A stretch of DNA of 64,000 nt from Chitinophaga varians (GTDB taxonomy: Bacteria; Bacteroidota; Bacteroidia; Chitinophagales; Chitinophagaceae). Positions 1 through 8,874 of this stretch are shown one piece after another. Under the pieces are notes generated by a model, which was not told where the DNA came from, searched no databases, and saw nothing but the letters and a program-made list of their open reading frames with translations. Positions within the stretch are counted from its first letter, which is position 1. Every line of letters starts with the position of its first letter. Position numbers and translations under genes: made by a program. The stretch is taken from the NCBI RefSeq assembly GCF_014529945.1, contig NZ_JACVFB010000001.1:1798001-1862000 (forward strand), given 5' to 3'.

Positions 1-585
1 ATGGACGGCTATTCCGCCGTTGCCAAAATCCGTAAGGACATGCATTCCAATATCCCCGTCATTGCCATGACAGCCCACGCGATGGAAGGTGAACGGGAAA
101 AATGCCTACAGATGGGCATGAGCGACTATATCTCCAAACCGATAGATGAAAATACGTTGTACCGTATGATCCAGGTGTATACCGGTAAGTTCACTTCCCG
201 GGAGATGCTGCCATCAGCCACCCATGTACCGGAAAACGGGCACGCCCATCTGCTGAATATGCAATACCTGCGGGACCTTTCCAAAGGCGATAAAGGCTTC
301 GAAAAAAACATGCTGCAGCAGTTTGTGACACAGTTGCCCGAAGACCTTGCCATGCTCAAAAATGCGATCTCTATCAATGATCCGGTGAGCATACGGGCCA
401 CGGCGCATAACCTCAAAACAACCGTGTCTTTTACCGGGCTGGAAACGCACCTCTATCCTATCCTGGAACAGTTTGAACAAACCGATGAAAATAACTACAA
501 CGCAGATACGGCCAACGAACTGTTCTATACCCTGAAACAGCTGTGTTTACAGGCTATTCAGGAAGCCATTGATATCACGATCTGA
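1..585 (+). CDS. Hybrid sensor histidine kinase, C-terminal REC-Hpt fragment (5' truncated by window)
   Basis: This is the last 194 residues of a phosphorelay protein. Residues 1-60 are the second half of a receiver domain: a DGYSA stretch that normally follows the phospho-acceptor aspartate, the conserved Thr in IAMTAHAM and the Lys of the YISKPID motif. Residues about 85-190 form an Hpt domain with the phospho-accepting histidine at about 136 in ATAHNLK. The ATG at position 1 is almost certainly internal, because the phospho-acceptor Asp and the first receiver strands must lie upstream. The order REC-Hpt at the C-terminus points to a hybrid kinase; a stand-alone REC-Hpt protein is less likely. 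Followed by 150 bp of non-coding DNA. Confidence 0.85.
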   Translation: MDGYSAVAKIRKDMHSNIPVIAMTAHAMEGEREKCLQMGMSDYISKPIDENTLYRMIQVYTGKFTSREMLPSATHVPENGHAHLLNMQYLRDLSKGDKGFEKNMLQQFVTQLPEDLAMLKNAISINDPVSIRATAHNLKTTVSFTGLETHLYPILEQFEQTDENNYNADTANELFYTLKQLCLQAIQEAIDITI

Positions 586-740
586 CCCGGTCATCCCCCG
601 ATACGACCGTTCATTTTTCCTTTTTCAACGACAGTAATAACCAGTTCACCGAAACCTCCCCTTTCCGCGTCGTTACCGGCATTATTTTTACATCACAATA
701 CTGAACAAAACATCTTTAATCATTTAAAAAGACAATCATC

Positions 741-944
741 ATGAAAAAAGTTATCGCTGCTGCACTGGTACTGGGCATTTCTGCTGCTTCTTTCGCACAG
801 GCTCCTGCTGCTAAACCTGCTAAAAAAGAAAAAGCTAAAACTGAAGCTAAAGCAGAAGCTAAACCAGCTGCTGACACAACTAAGAAAGCTCATCACGAAC
901 ACAAAAAAGCTGAAGCTAAGCCTGCTGCAAAAAAAGCTGCTTAA
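741..944 (+). CDS. Small secreted Ala/Lys-rich protein
   Basis: A 67-residue protein. Residues 1-19 are a clear signal peptide (MKK, hydrophobic Ala-rich core, SFAQ cleavage region). The mature part of about 48 residues is almost only Ala, Lys, Glu and Pro, with repeated AEAKPAA-type words and one His-rich spot (HHEH). It has no recognisable domain and is probably disordered and very basic. Codon use in the repeats is strongly biased to gct and aaa. A strong terminator follows 28 bp after the stop, so it is a single-gene unit. Function unknown; a periplasmic polyanion-binding role is only a guess. Confidence 0.75.
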   Translation: MKKVIAAALVLGISAASFAQAPAAKPAKKEKAKTEAKAEAKPAADTTKKAHHEHKKAEAKPAAKKAA

Positions 945-971
945 TTCACCATTATACAGCGTTTGAGTTAA

Positions 972-1007
972 AGAATAGCTCCGGGTAGCCCCGGAGCTAT
1001 TCTTTTT
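972..1007 (+). terminator. Rho-independent terminator of the Ala/Lys-rich gene
   Basis: A perfect 14-bp stem (972-985 with 990-1003), a 4-nt loop and a run of T at 1003-1007. It lies directly after the gene ending at 944. Confidence 0.9.
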
Positions 1008-1220
1008 ATATATGGATCCTGATATCCATTCACCCGGGGCTACCATGTGATTCAATTTCCTGCTGATTAAGCACTTTGTATTTTACAGGTAATGCATCCA
1101 CGTTACTGCCCTGTATTAAAGCCTAAACGATGATAGGATTACTTTAAAGATTGTTTCCTGAAGAGCATGCATCGGCTACGCCTGGTCTACATGAATAAAG
1201 ACACCTGAATCACCATGTCG

Positions 1221-1240
1221 CCCAGGGCTTCAGCCCTGGG
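1221..1240. repeat. GC-rich palindrome, CCCAGGGCT family
   Basis: A perfect 9-bp inverted repeat with a 2-nt centre. Close relatives occur at 16497-16516 and 18726-18745, so this is a dispersed REP-like palindrome. The rest of the 358-bp gap 945-1302 holds only the two flanking terminators and shows no open frame I would support. Confidence 0.7.
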
Positions 1241-1242
1241 AC

Positions 1243-1270
1243 AAAAAAAAAATCCGCCGTTGCCGGCGGA
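1243..1270 (-). terminator. Terminator of the TPR gene
   Basis: Read on the minus strand, a 7-bp GC stem (1264-1270 with 1253-1259) and 4-nt loop run into ten consecutive T. It lies 33 bp past the stop of the gene at 1303-2556. Confidence 0.85.
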
Positions 1271-1302
1271 CTTTTTCTCAATTATAATGTATATGCTATT
1301 TA

Positions 1303-2556
1303 CTATTTCAGTGCGTCCAGTTTCTTTCTCACTTCTTCTACTTTCGCGTTCTGGTTTTTGATAGCGTAGATTTTCTGCAGCGCATACAGGCAGCTTTCGT
1401 AAGTCTGTTTGTCGCCGGCATCCAGGCTGCTGGCTTTCGCCGTGAAAGAGGCGTCAGCTTTCTCAAAATAAGGCAATGCCTGATTCATGAGGCCTTCTAC
1501 TTTACCTTGCAGTTCTTTTGCTTTAGGAGAAGTCTGTTGTTTGCTGTCCAGTTCATTGAGCTGTTTGTTGTATACCACCGCTTTGTTAAAGTACAGTGCG
1601 CCCAGCTGGAAGTTAGCAGTAGCGTCGCTGGCGTTCAGTTCCAGTACTTTTTTATAGGCGGCTTCCGCTTTACCGATCAGCTCTTCGTAGTTAGCTGGTT
1701 TGGGTGCGTCGTTACCTTTTTCATCGCGGGGATTAGCGAGGTTGTCAACACGGATAGCGTAGTCCAGTACAGCGGCTTCGTCTTTAGGGTTGTCGGCCAT
1801 TTTCTTTTCCAGCATAGACAGTAATTCGTTGGTTTTACCGGTTTTGCTGTAGAAAGCCATTTCCATATCGTTGAAGCGTTTATCCTTAGGGAATAAAGCT
1901 TTACCTTGTTCGATGGTTTTGAGCCAGTTAGCCTGGTCGCCTTTTTCTTCGTACAGCTGGCCCAGTACTACGTACAGTGCAGGTTCGCCTTTGAATTGCA
2001 GGTCAGCGGCTTTTTTCAGGAAGGTGAAAGCATCATCTTTCTTATTAGCCTGGTTAGCAGCGTAACCGGTGTAGAAAGTCAGTGCAGTATCGGTAGGGAT
2101 AGTGGTGCCCAGGTTTTTGCTGTTATAGTATTCAGCGATTTCGAAGGCATGTTTGAAATCCACCAGAGAAGAATCCCATTTCTGATCGTTCAGGAAACCA
2201 TAACCTGCGTTAGCTACTGTGGCATAAACATTGAACATTGGTCCGCTCATCTCCAGGATAGCTTCTTTCATTTTAGGATCAATTTCCAACGCTTTTTTGA
2301 AAGAGTTATAGGCTTCCAGGGCAAGTCCGGCATTTTTTTGTTTGGTGCCCATGGCTTCGAGGATTTTGCCGTTTACCAGCCATGTCTTTGCATCGTTTTT
2401 AGTCTTGTCGTTCTGTAACGCTGCATCGATATCTGCCTTGGCTTTCTCCAGATCTTGTTTCTTCAGGTTCTCATCTGCGCTGCTTACTTTTGCTCTTTGG
2501 GCCATCACCGATACGCCGGCCGTACAAAAGAGAAGAGATACCAATAATTTTTTCAT
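1303..2556 (-). CDS. Secreted TPR-repeat protein
   Basis: A 417-residue protein with a signal peptide (MKKLLVSLLFCTAGVSVMAQ) and a mature part built of helical tetratricopeptide-like repeats, such as the A-x-x-x-Y-x-x-x-L-E-x-N/D segments around residues 70-100 and 310-345. It is probably periplasmic and a scaffold. The start at 2556 is chosen because the signal peptide begins there; the 16 upstream codons in frame have no signal character. It lies 180 bp downstream of gyrA in the same direction with an inverted repeat between them, and has its own terminator. No catalytic motif is visible, so the partner is unknown. Confidence 0.8.
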   Translation of the reverse strand: MKKLLVSLLFCTAGVSVMAQRAKVSSADENLKKQDLEKAKADIDAALQNDKTKNDAKTWLVNGKILEAMGTKQKNAGLALEAYNSFKKALEIDPKMKEAILEMSGPMFNVYATVANAGYGFLNDQKWDSSLVDFKHAFEIAEYYNSKNLGTTIPTDTALTFYTGYAANQANKKDDAFTFLKKAADLQFKGEPALYVVLGQLYEEKGDQANWLKTIEQGKALFPKDKRFNDMEMAFYSKTGKTNELLSMLEKKMADNPKDEAAVLDYAIRVDNLANPRDEKGNDAPKPANYEELIGKAEAAYKKVLELNASDATANFQLGALYFNKAVVYNKQLNELDSKQQTSPKAKELQGKVEGLMNQALPYFEKADASFTAKASSLDAGDKQTYESCLYALQKIYAIKNQNAKVEEVRKKLDALK

Positions 2557-2666
2557 GTCTCTAGTTTTTAGTTGCTGATTACAATAAGAGTATGGTGCTC
2601 CCAATAATCCAATACAATCGGACCCATCGTTACCACTAAAGCCGGCTGTATTTTTTTATCAGTTTA

Positions 2667-2701
2667 GGCAGGAGACACCTTTTGAGGGGGCATCTCCTGC
2701 C
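2667..2701. repeat. Inverted repeat between gyrA and the TPR gene
   Basis: Nine-base-pair arms (2667-2675 and 2693-2701) around a 17-nt loop. There is no T-run on either side in the expected place, so it is not a canonical intrinsic terminator. It could be a 3'-end stabiliser of gyrA mRNA. Confidence 0.5.
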
Positions 2702-2736
2702 ATAAGCGGGTTAATTTTTTCCGTTTGCGGTGAATA

Positions 2737-5328
2737 CTATTCCTGCGGAGTTTCAGGTTCTTCCGCTACAGTATCCTGTTCAGTGTCAGTATCTTCGCTG
2801 GTGGAAGTGCTGTCGTTGGCTACAGTGCTTTCTTCCCCTTCCAGTACTTCTTCTGTTTCTTCCTCCTGTTCGTCGAGACGGGCCACTGCTGCAATTTCAT
2901 CAGCGTCGTCCAGACGGATCAGGCGCACACCTTGTGTGGCACGACCTGCTTCGCGGATATCGGCCACCGCCATGCGAATGGTGATGCCGGACTTACAGGT
3001 GATCATCAGGTCATGTTTCTCTGTCACGTCGAGGATCGCGATCAGGTTACCGGTTTTTTCAGTGATATTGATGGTTTTCACCCCTTTACCACCTCTGTTG
3101 GTGATACGGTATTCTTCGATATTCGTCCGTTTACCGAAACCTTGTTCAGAAACAACGAGTACTGTCCTTGAGTCGTCGTCTTTGTTAACACAAATCATAC
3201 CAACTACCTCATCTTTCTCGCTGTCTACTTCAATACCTCTTACGCCGATGGCACCGCGACCGGTGTCACGCACGGTATTTTCCGGGAAGCGGATAGCGCG
3301 GCCGCTCTGGATAGCCATCATGATCTGGCTGTCGCCGGTGGTCAGTTTGGCTTCCAGCAGCTGGTCCCCTTCGTTGATGGTGATAGCGTTCACACCATTC
3401 TGACGCGGACGGGAGAATTCTTCCAGCAGTGTTTTTTTGATGATACCTTTTTTGGTACAGAGAACGATATAGTGATTGTTGATATAATCTTTGTCGCCCA
3501 GGTCTTTGATATCGATGATGGCGCGGATCTTATCATCGCCCGGCAGCTGGATCATGTTCTGGATAGCACGTCCTTTACCGCTTTTCTCGCCTTCAGGGAT
3601 TTCGTACACCTTCAGCCAGTAGCAGCGTCCTTTTTCTGTAAAGAACAGCATGGTATGGTGCGTGGAGGCCACGAACAGGTGCTCGATGTAGTCTTCGTCG
3701 CGGGTCCTGCCGCCAATAGCGCCACGGCCGCCGCGTTTCTGCTGACGGTAGTCGTAGGCAGAAGTACGTTTGATATAACCCAGGTGGGAAATGGTGATCA
3801 CCACGTCTTCTTCCGCGATGATATCTTCAATTCTCATTTCGCTGGCGAGGTACTGGATTTCGGTTTTACGTTCGTCGCCGAATTTCTTTTTCACTTCTTC
3901 CAGTTCGTCCTTGATGATCTTCATCCGGAGCGCTTCGTCGCTAAGCACGTCTTTCAGCCAGGCGATGAGTTTCATCACCTCGTCGTATTCAGCGCGGATC
4001 TTATCGCGTTCCATGCCGGTCAGACGTTGCAGACGCAGTTCCAGGATGGCTTTGGACTGTATTTCGGAGAGACCGAACTGGCTCATCAGCCCGTCTCTGG
4101 CCACATCCGGTGTATTGGAGGCACGGATCAGGGCGATCACTTCGTCCAGATGGTCCAGTGCGATCAGGTAGCCGGCGAGGATGTGTGCTTTTTCCTCTGC
4201 TTTGCGGAGGTCGAAGCGGGTCCTTCTTACCACCACTTCGTGGCGGAAATCGATGAATTCGGCCAGCATCTCCTTCAGGTTGAGGATACGCGGACGGCCT
4301 TTCACCAGGGCTACGTTGTTGATACCGTAGGAAGTCTGGAGCTCTGAGTATTTATAGAGCTGGTTGATGATCACATTGGAGATCGCCTCTTTCTTCAGGT
4401 CGATCACCAGGCGCATACCTTCGCGGTCACTCTCGTCACGTACGTCGGTGATGCCTTCAATGATCTTATCGTTTACCAGCTGGGCGATTTTCTGGTGCAG
4501 GATGGCTTTGTTGATCTGGTAAGGCAGTTCATAGATCACCAGTCTTTCGCGGCCGTTTTTAGCCGTTTCCGCGGTGATTTTACCTCTTACCACTACTCTG
4601 CCCCTTCCGGTCTCGAAGCCCTGTTTAACGCCTTCAAAACCATATATGGTGCCACCTGTCGGGAAGTCAGGGGCCTTCACGTGTTTAATCAGTTCTTCGA
4701 TGGTGATTTCCCGGTTGTCGATATAGGCTATCGCGCCGTCCACCACCTCTGCGAGGTTATGGGGCATGATGTTGGTGGCCATCCCTACCGCGATACCGGA
4801 AGCGCCGTTGACCAGCAGGTTCGGGATGCGGGTAGGCAACACCGTAGGTTCTTCCAGGGTGTCGTCGAAGTTGTTGGTAAAATCTACCGTTTCTTTTTCG
4901 ATGTCTTCCAGCATAGCTTCCGCAATGCGTTGAAGACGGATCTCGGTGTAACGCATCGCAGCGGGCATGTCACCGTCTACGGAACCGAAGTTACCCTGAC
5001 CGTCCACCATGGGGTAGCGCATGCTCCAGGGCTGGGCCAAACGTACAATGGTGTCGTAGATAGAGGCGTCACCGTGCGGGTGATACTTACCCATTACCTC
5101 ACCCACCACACGCGCTGACTTCTTGTAGGGCTTGTTGCTGTGGTTGCCCAACTCGTTCATTCCAAATAAAACGCGGCGGTGTACAGGCTTTAAACCATCT
5201 CTCACATCTGGCAAGGCACGACCCACGATTACAGACATCGAGTAATCGATGTAGGCCGTCTTCATTTGTTCCTCGATATTAATCTGGACAATTCTCCCTT
5301 CCTGCGGATTTTCCGTGTGCTCTGTCAT
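2737..5328 (-). CDS. gyrA: DNA gyrase subunit A
   Basis: GyrA breaks and rejoins DNA in the type II topoisomerase that introduces negative supercoils. The 863-residue protein shows the YHPHGD motif at about 82-87, the catalytic Tyr127 in MRYTE, and the GyrA box QQKRGGRG near residue 540, which separates it from ParC. The C-terminal beta-pinwheel is followed by an acidic Glu/Thr/Ser-rich tail of about 45 residues. The start MTEHTEN at 5328 is chosen because the longer frame begins at a TTG that lies inside the probable -7 promoter element. The position equivalent to E. coli Ser83 is Ala88; Asp92 (E. coli Asp87) is kept. Confidence 0.97.
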   Translation of the reverse strand: MTEHTENPQEGRIVQINIEEQMKTAYIDYSMSVIVGRALPDVRDGLKPVHRRVLFGMNELGNHSNKPYKKSARVVGEVMGKYHPHGDASIYDTIVRLAQPWSMRYPMVDGQGNFGSVDGDMPAAMRYTEIRLQRIAEAMLEDIEKETVDFTNNFDDTLEEPTVLPTRIPNLLVNGASGIAVGMATNIMPHNLAEVVDGAIAYIDNREITIEELIKHVKAPDFPTGGTIYGFEGVKQGFETGRGRVVVRGKITAETAKNGRERLVIYELPYQINKAILHQKIAQLVNDKIIEGITDVRDESDREGMRLVIDLKKEAISNVIINQLYKYSELQTSYGINNVALVKGRPRILNLKEMLAEFIDFRHEVVVRRTRFDLRKAEEKAHILAGYLIALDHLDEVIALIRASNTPDVARDGLMSQFGLSEIQSKAILELRLQRLTGMERDKIRAEYDEVMKLIAWLKDVLSDEALRMKIIKDELEEVKKKFGDERKTEIQYLASEMRIEDIIAEEDVVITISHLGYIKRTSAYDYRQQKRGGRGAIGGRTRDEDYIEHLFVASTHHTMLFFTEKGRCYWLKVYEIPEGEKSGKGRAIQNMIQLPGDDKIRAIIDIKDLGDKDYINNHYIVLCTKKGIIKKTLLEEFSRPRQNGVNAITINEGDQLLEAKLTTGDSQIMMAIQSGRAIRFPENTVRDTGRGAIGVRGIEVDSEKDEVVGMICVNKDDDSRTVLVVSEQGFGKRTNIEEYRITNRGGKGVKTINITEKTGNLIAILDVTEKHDLMITCKSGITIRMAVADIREAGRATQGVRLIRLDDADEIAAVARLDEQEEETEEVLEGEESTVANDSTSTSEDTDTEQDTVAEEPETPQE

Positions 5329-5373
5329 TTTGTGTGTTGATTTACAGTTTTTTCTGCTGAAAACAGATAAGGG

Positions 5374-5381
5374 CAAATATA
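5374..5381 (-). promoter_or_regulatory. Bacteroidota -7 element of gyrA
   Basis: Minus-strand TATATTTG, an exact match to the TAnnTTTG consensus, 45 bp before the gyrA ATG. No good -33 TTTG is found at the usual distance, so this rests on the -7 box. Confidence 0.55.
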
Positions 5382-5749
5382 GCCATTTCGGCCCTTATTA
5401 TGGCCTAAAATCGAAGAAATGTGAATAAAAACATCATTGTGTTAATCAATTATATAGCGCAATCGATATATGACTGATTTTTCCCATAACCAACAACCAT
5501 TTTTTGCTTTTCTGCGTTAGTATGTGTAATGGTTTAATTTTACTTTATCTAAAATATGTATAAATAGGGAAATATATCGAAAATTAAATATTGGCAAAGT
5601 ATTTGTTTTTAATAGACTGATAATCAATAGATCGAATCACCCAGAGTTAGCTTTTGGGCGGGATATGCACCGAAATTTACTGTCAGTTCAAACATTAACA
5701 TCAAAAATGCTGTTATTCCCCTGATTCTTAACCTTTTCTTAAAGAAACT
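5382..5749. other. AT-rich divergent intergenic region
   Basis: This non-coding stretch separates gyrA (minus) from the saccharopine-dehydrogenase-like gene (plus). It is very AT-rich and presumably holds both promoters. I see no RNA gene, no convincing open frame and no long repeat. Confidence 0.6.
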
Positions 5750-7078
5750 ATGAAGAATATTCTGTTGTTTGGGGCCGGAAAATCGGCGACCAGTCTGATC
5801 GACTATCTGCTGGCCAATGCACCTAGACAAAAATGGCATATCACGGTGGCGGACCATGACCTGATGCTGATCAAATCCAAAACCGGCAAATCATATTATG
5901 CCACACCGGCGGCCATCGACATAAAAGACCAGGCCGCCCGGCAGCAGCTGATACAGGAAACGGATCTTGTCATCTCCCTGCTCCCTCCCCACCTGCATAT
6001 AACCGTGGCAAAAGACTGCCTGCAATTCCATAAAAACCTCCTCACCGCCTCCTATATCGACCCTGAAGTACGTAAACTCGAAAAAGACATTGAAAAAGCC
6101 GGCCTCCTGTTCATGTACGAAATGGGCCTCGATCCCGGCATCGACCATATGTCAGCCATGAAACTCATTCATTCTATTGAGAAAAAAGGCGGACAGATAT
6201 TTTCATTTAAATCCTATTGCGGCGGCCTTATCTCCCCCGAAAGCCTGGACAACCCATGGCAGTACAAGATCTCCTGGAACGCCCGTAACATAGTAATGGC
6301 CGGCGCTTCCGGCGCTATCTACCGCGAAAAGGGCAAAACCCGGGAAGTAGCATACGAACAACTCTTTGATCATAATAAAACCATCCAGGTACCAGGACTG
6401 GGGAAACTCGCCTACTATCCCAACCGCGATTCCCTCGGATACATGGAATCCTACCGACTGGAAAATATCGCCACCTTCATGCGCGCCACGCTGCGCTTCC
6501 CGGATTTCTGTGAAGGCTGGAACGCCCTGATCAAACTGGGCCTCACCGGTGAAAACGGGAAAATACAGACCGACAACCTCACCTGCTTCGACTGGGCCAC
6601 GCGGCATATCGAAGGCGCCGATAAACAAACCGGTCACGAAGAAGTGATGGCAAAGTTCCTCAGCGTCAGCAGTAAATCAAAGGTGATCCGTCAGCTGAAA
6701 TATCTCGGTCTCCTCAACGGCGACCTGATTAATCTCGGTGAAAAAACAGATGCGGAGGTGCTACAACACCTGGTGGAAGATAAACTGAAGATGGAAGCAT
6801 CTGATAAAGACATGATCGTGATGATGCATGAAATAGAATTCGAACGCCGTAACATGGCCACCCGCATGCACAGCTATATGATCACACAGGGCGAAGACAA
6901 TGTCCGTACGGCCATGGCCAAAACAGTAGGCCTGCCGCTGGGTATTCTCGCCAAACTGCTGCTACAGGAGAAAATAACCCTCACCGGCCTGCGCATCCCG
7001 GTGATGCCGGAAGTATATAACCCGGTTTTAAAAGAGCTGGAAGAATTTGATATCCGTTTTGAAGAGAGTTTTGAGTAG
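5750..7078 (+). CDS. Saccharopine dehydrogenase-like NAD(P)-binding oxidoreductase
   Basis: A 442-residue protein of the saccharopine dehydrogenase/reductase (LYS9-type) family. Residues 1-30 hold the Rossmann fingerprint LLFGAGKSATSL and are followed by the family's alternating alpha/beta domain; EMGLDPGIDHM near residues 124-134 is a family signature. In related organisms such proteins reduce aminoadipate semialdehyde adducts in lysine metabolism, but no other lysine genes are nearby, so the substrate is open. It stands alone, reads away from gyrA and ends in a strong terminator. Cytosolic; no signal peptide or membrane segment. Confidence 0.85.
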   Translation: MKNILLFGAGKSATSLIDYLLANAPRQKWHITVADHDLMLIKSKTGKSYYATPAAIDIKDQAARQQLIQETDLVISLLPPHLHITVAKDCLQFHKNLLTASYIDPEVRKLEKDIEKAGLLFMYEMGLDPGIDHMSAMKLIHSIEKKGGQIFSFKSYCGGLISPESLDNPWQYKISWNARNIVMAGASGAIYREKGKTREVAYEQLFDHNKTIQVPGLGKLAYYPNRDSLGYMESYRLENIATFMRATLRFPDFCEGWNALIKLGLTGENGKIQTDNLTCFDWATRHIEGADKQTGHEEVMAKFLSVSSKSKVIRQLKYLGLLNGDLINLGEKTDAEVLQHLVEDKLKMEASDKDMIVMMHEIEFERRNMATRMHSYMITQGEDNVRTAMAKTVGLPLGILAKLLLQEKITLTGLRIPVMPEVYNPVLKELEEFDIRFEESFE

Positions 7079-7130
7079 ACGATATGGTTATCCTGTGATA
7101 AACACTAACGGAGAAGAAAGGACTCGTGAG

Positions 7131-7159
7131 AGCTCCCCGAAAAACGGGGAGCTTTTATT
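7131..7159 (+). terminator. Terminator after the saccharopine dehydrogenase-like gene
   Basis: A perfect 9-bp stem (7131-7139 with 7145-7153), A-rich loop, then a T-rich tract. It sits between convergent genes, and the sirtuin stop is only a few bases away. Confidence 0.85.
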
Positions 7160-7161
7160 TT

Positions 7162-7839
7162 TTACAACAGCGTGAGCAACTCTGCCACACCGGCCGTAGC
7201 CGGCTTTTCAATGCTGATGATATTATCATACCCTTCTACGGAAGGCAGCTTTTTATCAATCAGGTAAACGGTAGCTTCCGGCCGGATATAGTTCAGCAGG
7301 CTGGCTGCGGGATACACCTGTAAAGAGGTGCCGATCACCACAAAAATATCAGCCCACATCACCTCCCGCACGGCCTGCTCAATCATGGGCACCGCTTCGC
7401 CAAACCAAACGATGTGCGGGCGCAACTGGCCACCATCTTCCGCGAGGTCGCCCAGGCGGATATCTTCCTGCACATCCAAGATGATCTCTTCATTTTTCAC
7501 GCTGCGCATTTTGAATATCTCTCCATGCAGGTGCAGCACACGGGAAGACCCTCCCCGCTCATGCAGGTCATCGATATTCTGTGTGATCACCCGTACATCG
7601 TACTTCGCTTCCAGTTGCGCCAGTCCGGTATGGGCTGTATTGGGTTGCGCATTTCTCACATCGCGGCGACGGCTGTTATAGAAATCCAGTACCAGCGCCG
7701 GATTGTTTTGCCAGCCTTTGGGGGAGGCCACTTCGTATACATCATAACCTTCCCACAGGCCATCGCTGTCGCGGAAGGTCCGGAGTCCGCTTTCTGCACT
7801 GATGCCGGCTCCGGTCAGCACCACTAATCTTGGTTTCAT
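7162..7839 (-). CDS. cobB: NAD-dependent protein deacylase, CobB/Sir2 family
   Basis: Sirtuins remove acyl groups from lysines using NAD. The 225-residue protein shows the NAD-binding LTGAGISAESG (8-18), FRDSDGLW (22-29), TQNIDDLHERG (86-96) and the catalytic His105 in LHLHGE. Tyr54 and Arg57 in FYNSRRR match the pair that gives CobB/SIRT5-type enzymes preference for succinyl or other acidic acyl groups. The four zinc-binding cysteines of the small domain are absent: after HGEIFK there is no Cys up to LRPHIVWFGE. The start MKPRLVV at 7839 is chosen by homology; the upstream frame shows no sirtuin features. It is 23 bp from the DUF4349 gene in the same direction. Confidence 0.93.
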   Translation of the reverse strand: MKPRLVVLTGAGISAESGLRTFRDSDGLWEGYDVYEVASPKGWQNNPALVLDFYNSRRRDVRNAQPNTAHTGLAQLEAKYDVRVITQNIDDLHERGGSSRVLHLHGEIFKMRSVKNEEIILDVQEDIRLGDLAEDGGQLRPHIVWFGEAVPMIEQAVREVMWADIFVVIGTSLQVYPAASLLNYIRPEATVYLIDKKLPSVEGYDNIISIEKPATAGVAELLTLL

Positions 7840-7862
7840 ATGTTTTGTGTCGTTTAAGTGAA

Positions 7863-8735
7863 TCAGGCTGTTGCGAGCGATTTTTTGTTGTTTCTCCAAC
7901 GCCTTCTGATAAATATAAAAAGAAAAACGGCAACCAGCATCAAAGGCCACCAGCCCGCCACGTCTATCACCAGGCCCAGTACATTGTTCCAGCCGTTGCG
8001 GAGCGCCAGTCCTACCCGTGGAAGGAATCCTGCCGTTTCGGGCGCTGACAGGGCCAGTACCTGATAATATTCAAGATGGATGGTACTATAGCTGGCCTGG
8101 CGGTCCATGTACTGCAGCCGTCCTTTGGCCGCTTCAATCTCCTCGCGGATCGATTTCAGCTGTGCTTCCACTTCCAGCACTTCTTTCACGGTACGTGCCT
8201 GTTTCAGGATGTCGAGATAACGTTGTTCTGTAGCCACCCTTGTTTTCATGCGGGCGTCCAGGTCTACATATTCCGCTGTTACGTCCTGGGAGTTGATGCT
8301 TTTTTCATCCAGCCGGGATATGCCGCTGGTAAGCTTCTCCACGCAACTGTCAAATGCCGCTGCCGGCACTTTAATGTCGAGCTGGTTACGTTTTTCCGTG
8401 CCATCACCATGTTGTGTTTCAGCTAAAATGTACCCACCGGATTTACTAACGATACCGGCTACACGATTTTTAGCAGCCGCGAAATCTTCCACGGAATAAA
8501 TGATGCGGGCTGTTTTGATGATCTTCTGTTCGGGAACAGGCTGACCGGGAGTAGCAGGAGCGGCGGCATCTGGTGCGGTGGTTTCGGCCTGCTTGGCGTC
8601 CATGAGTCCGGCGGGTGCTGCTGCTTCATCTTTAGCAATAGCCGGGACTTCATATTCAACGGTGGCCGTCGGTTGGGGTTTGTGGCCGCAGGCTGCCAAT
8701 AGCCAACAAGCGGAGATAAGGGTTAAGTACTTCAT
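7863..8735 (-). CDS. DUF4349 lipoprotein with C-terminal membrane segment
   Basis: A 290-residue protein starting with a lipoprotein signal (MKYLTLISACWLLAACG, lipobox LAAC). It is followed by a Pro/Ala-rich linker, a DUF4349 domain (about residues 70-230, including a charged coiled-coil region rich in Glu/Lys/Arg around 170-215), and one transmembrane helix near the C-terminus (WWPLMLVAVFLFIFI) followed by Arg/Lys residues. The family is widespread and of unknown function. The start at 8735 is fixed by the signal sequence. It lies upstream of the sirtuin gene and is probably co-transcribed with it. Confidence 0.85.
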   Translation of the reverse strand: MKYLTLISACWLLAACGHKPQPTATVEYEVPAIAKDEAAAPAGLMDAKQAETTAPDAAAPATPGQPVPEQKIIKTARIIYSVEDFAAAKNRVAGIVSKSGGYILAETQHGDGTEKRNQLDIKVPAAAFDSCVEKLTSGISRLDEKSINSQDVTAEYVDLDARMKTRVATEQRYLDILKQARTVKEVLEVEAQLKSIREEIEAAKGRLQYMDRQASYSTIHLEYYQVLALSAPETAGFLPRVGLALRNGWNNVLGLVIDVAGWWPLMLVAVFLFIFIRRRWRNNKKSLATA

Positions 8736-8784
8736 CGTGATGGAATTTCCGATATGATGCAAACAATCCGGAAACTCCATAATC

Positions 8785-8868
8785 ATTTGGTTATTTTTTT
8801 ATTTGGTTATTTGTCCATTTATGGGGTTCTCTCCATGCTTAAATAACCAAATAAAAAAATAACCAAAT
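8785..8868. repeat. Perfect 28-bp inverted repeat with tandem words in each arm
   Basis: Arms 8785-8812 and 8841-8868 are exact reverse complements around a 28-nt spacer. Each arm itself holds the word ATTTGGTTATT twice. It lies six bases after the EVE gene stop and before the DUF4349 start. Elements of the same design but other sequence lie at 10634-10726, 13841-14000 and 33900-34036. Confidence 0.9.
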
Positions 8869-8874
8869 AAATCG

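Noticed and set aside
3472..4347. 291-codon plus-strand frame
   Set aside because: Antisense shadow of gyrA with no family features.
5624..5857. 77-codon minus-strand frame upstream of the saccharopine dehydrogenase-like gene
   Set aside because: It overlaps the start of a real gene on the other strand and has no coding character.
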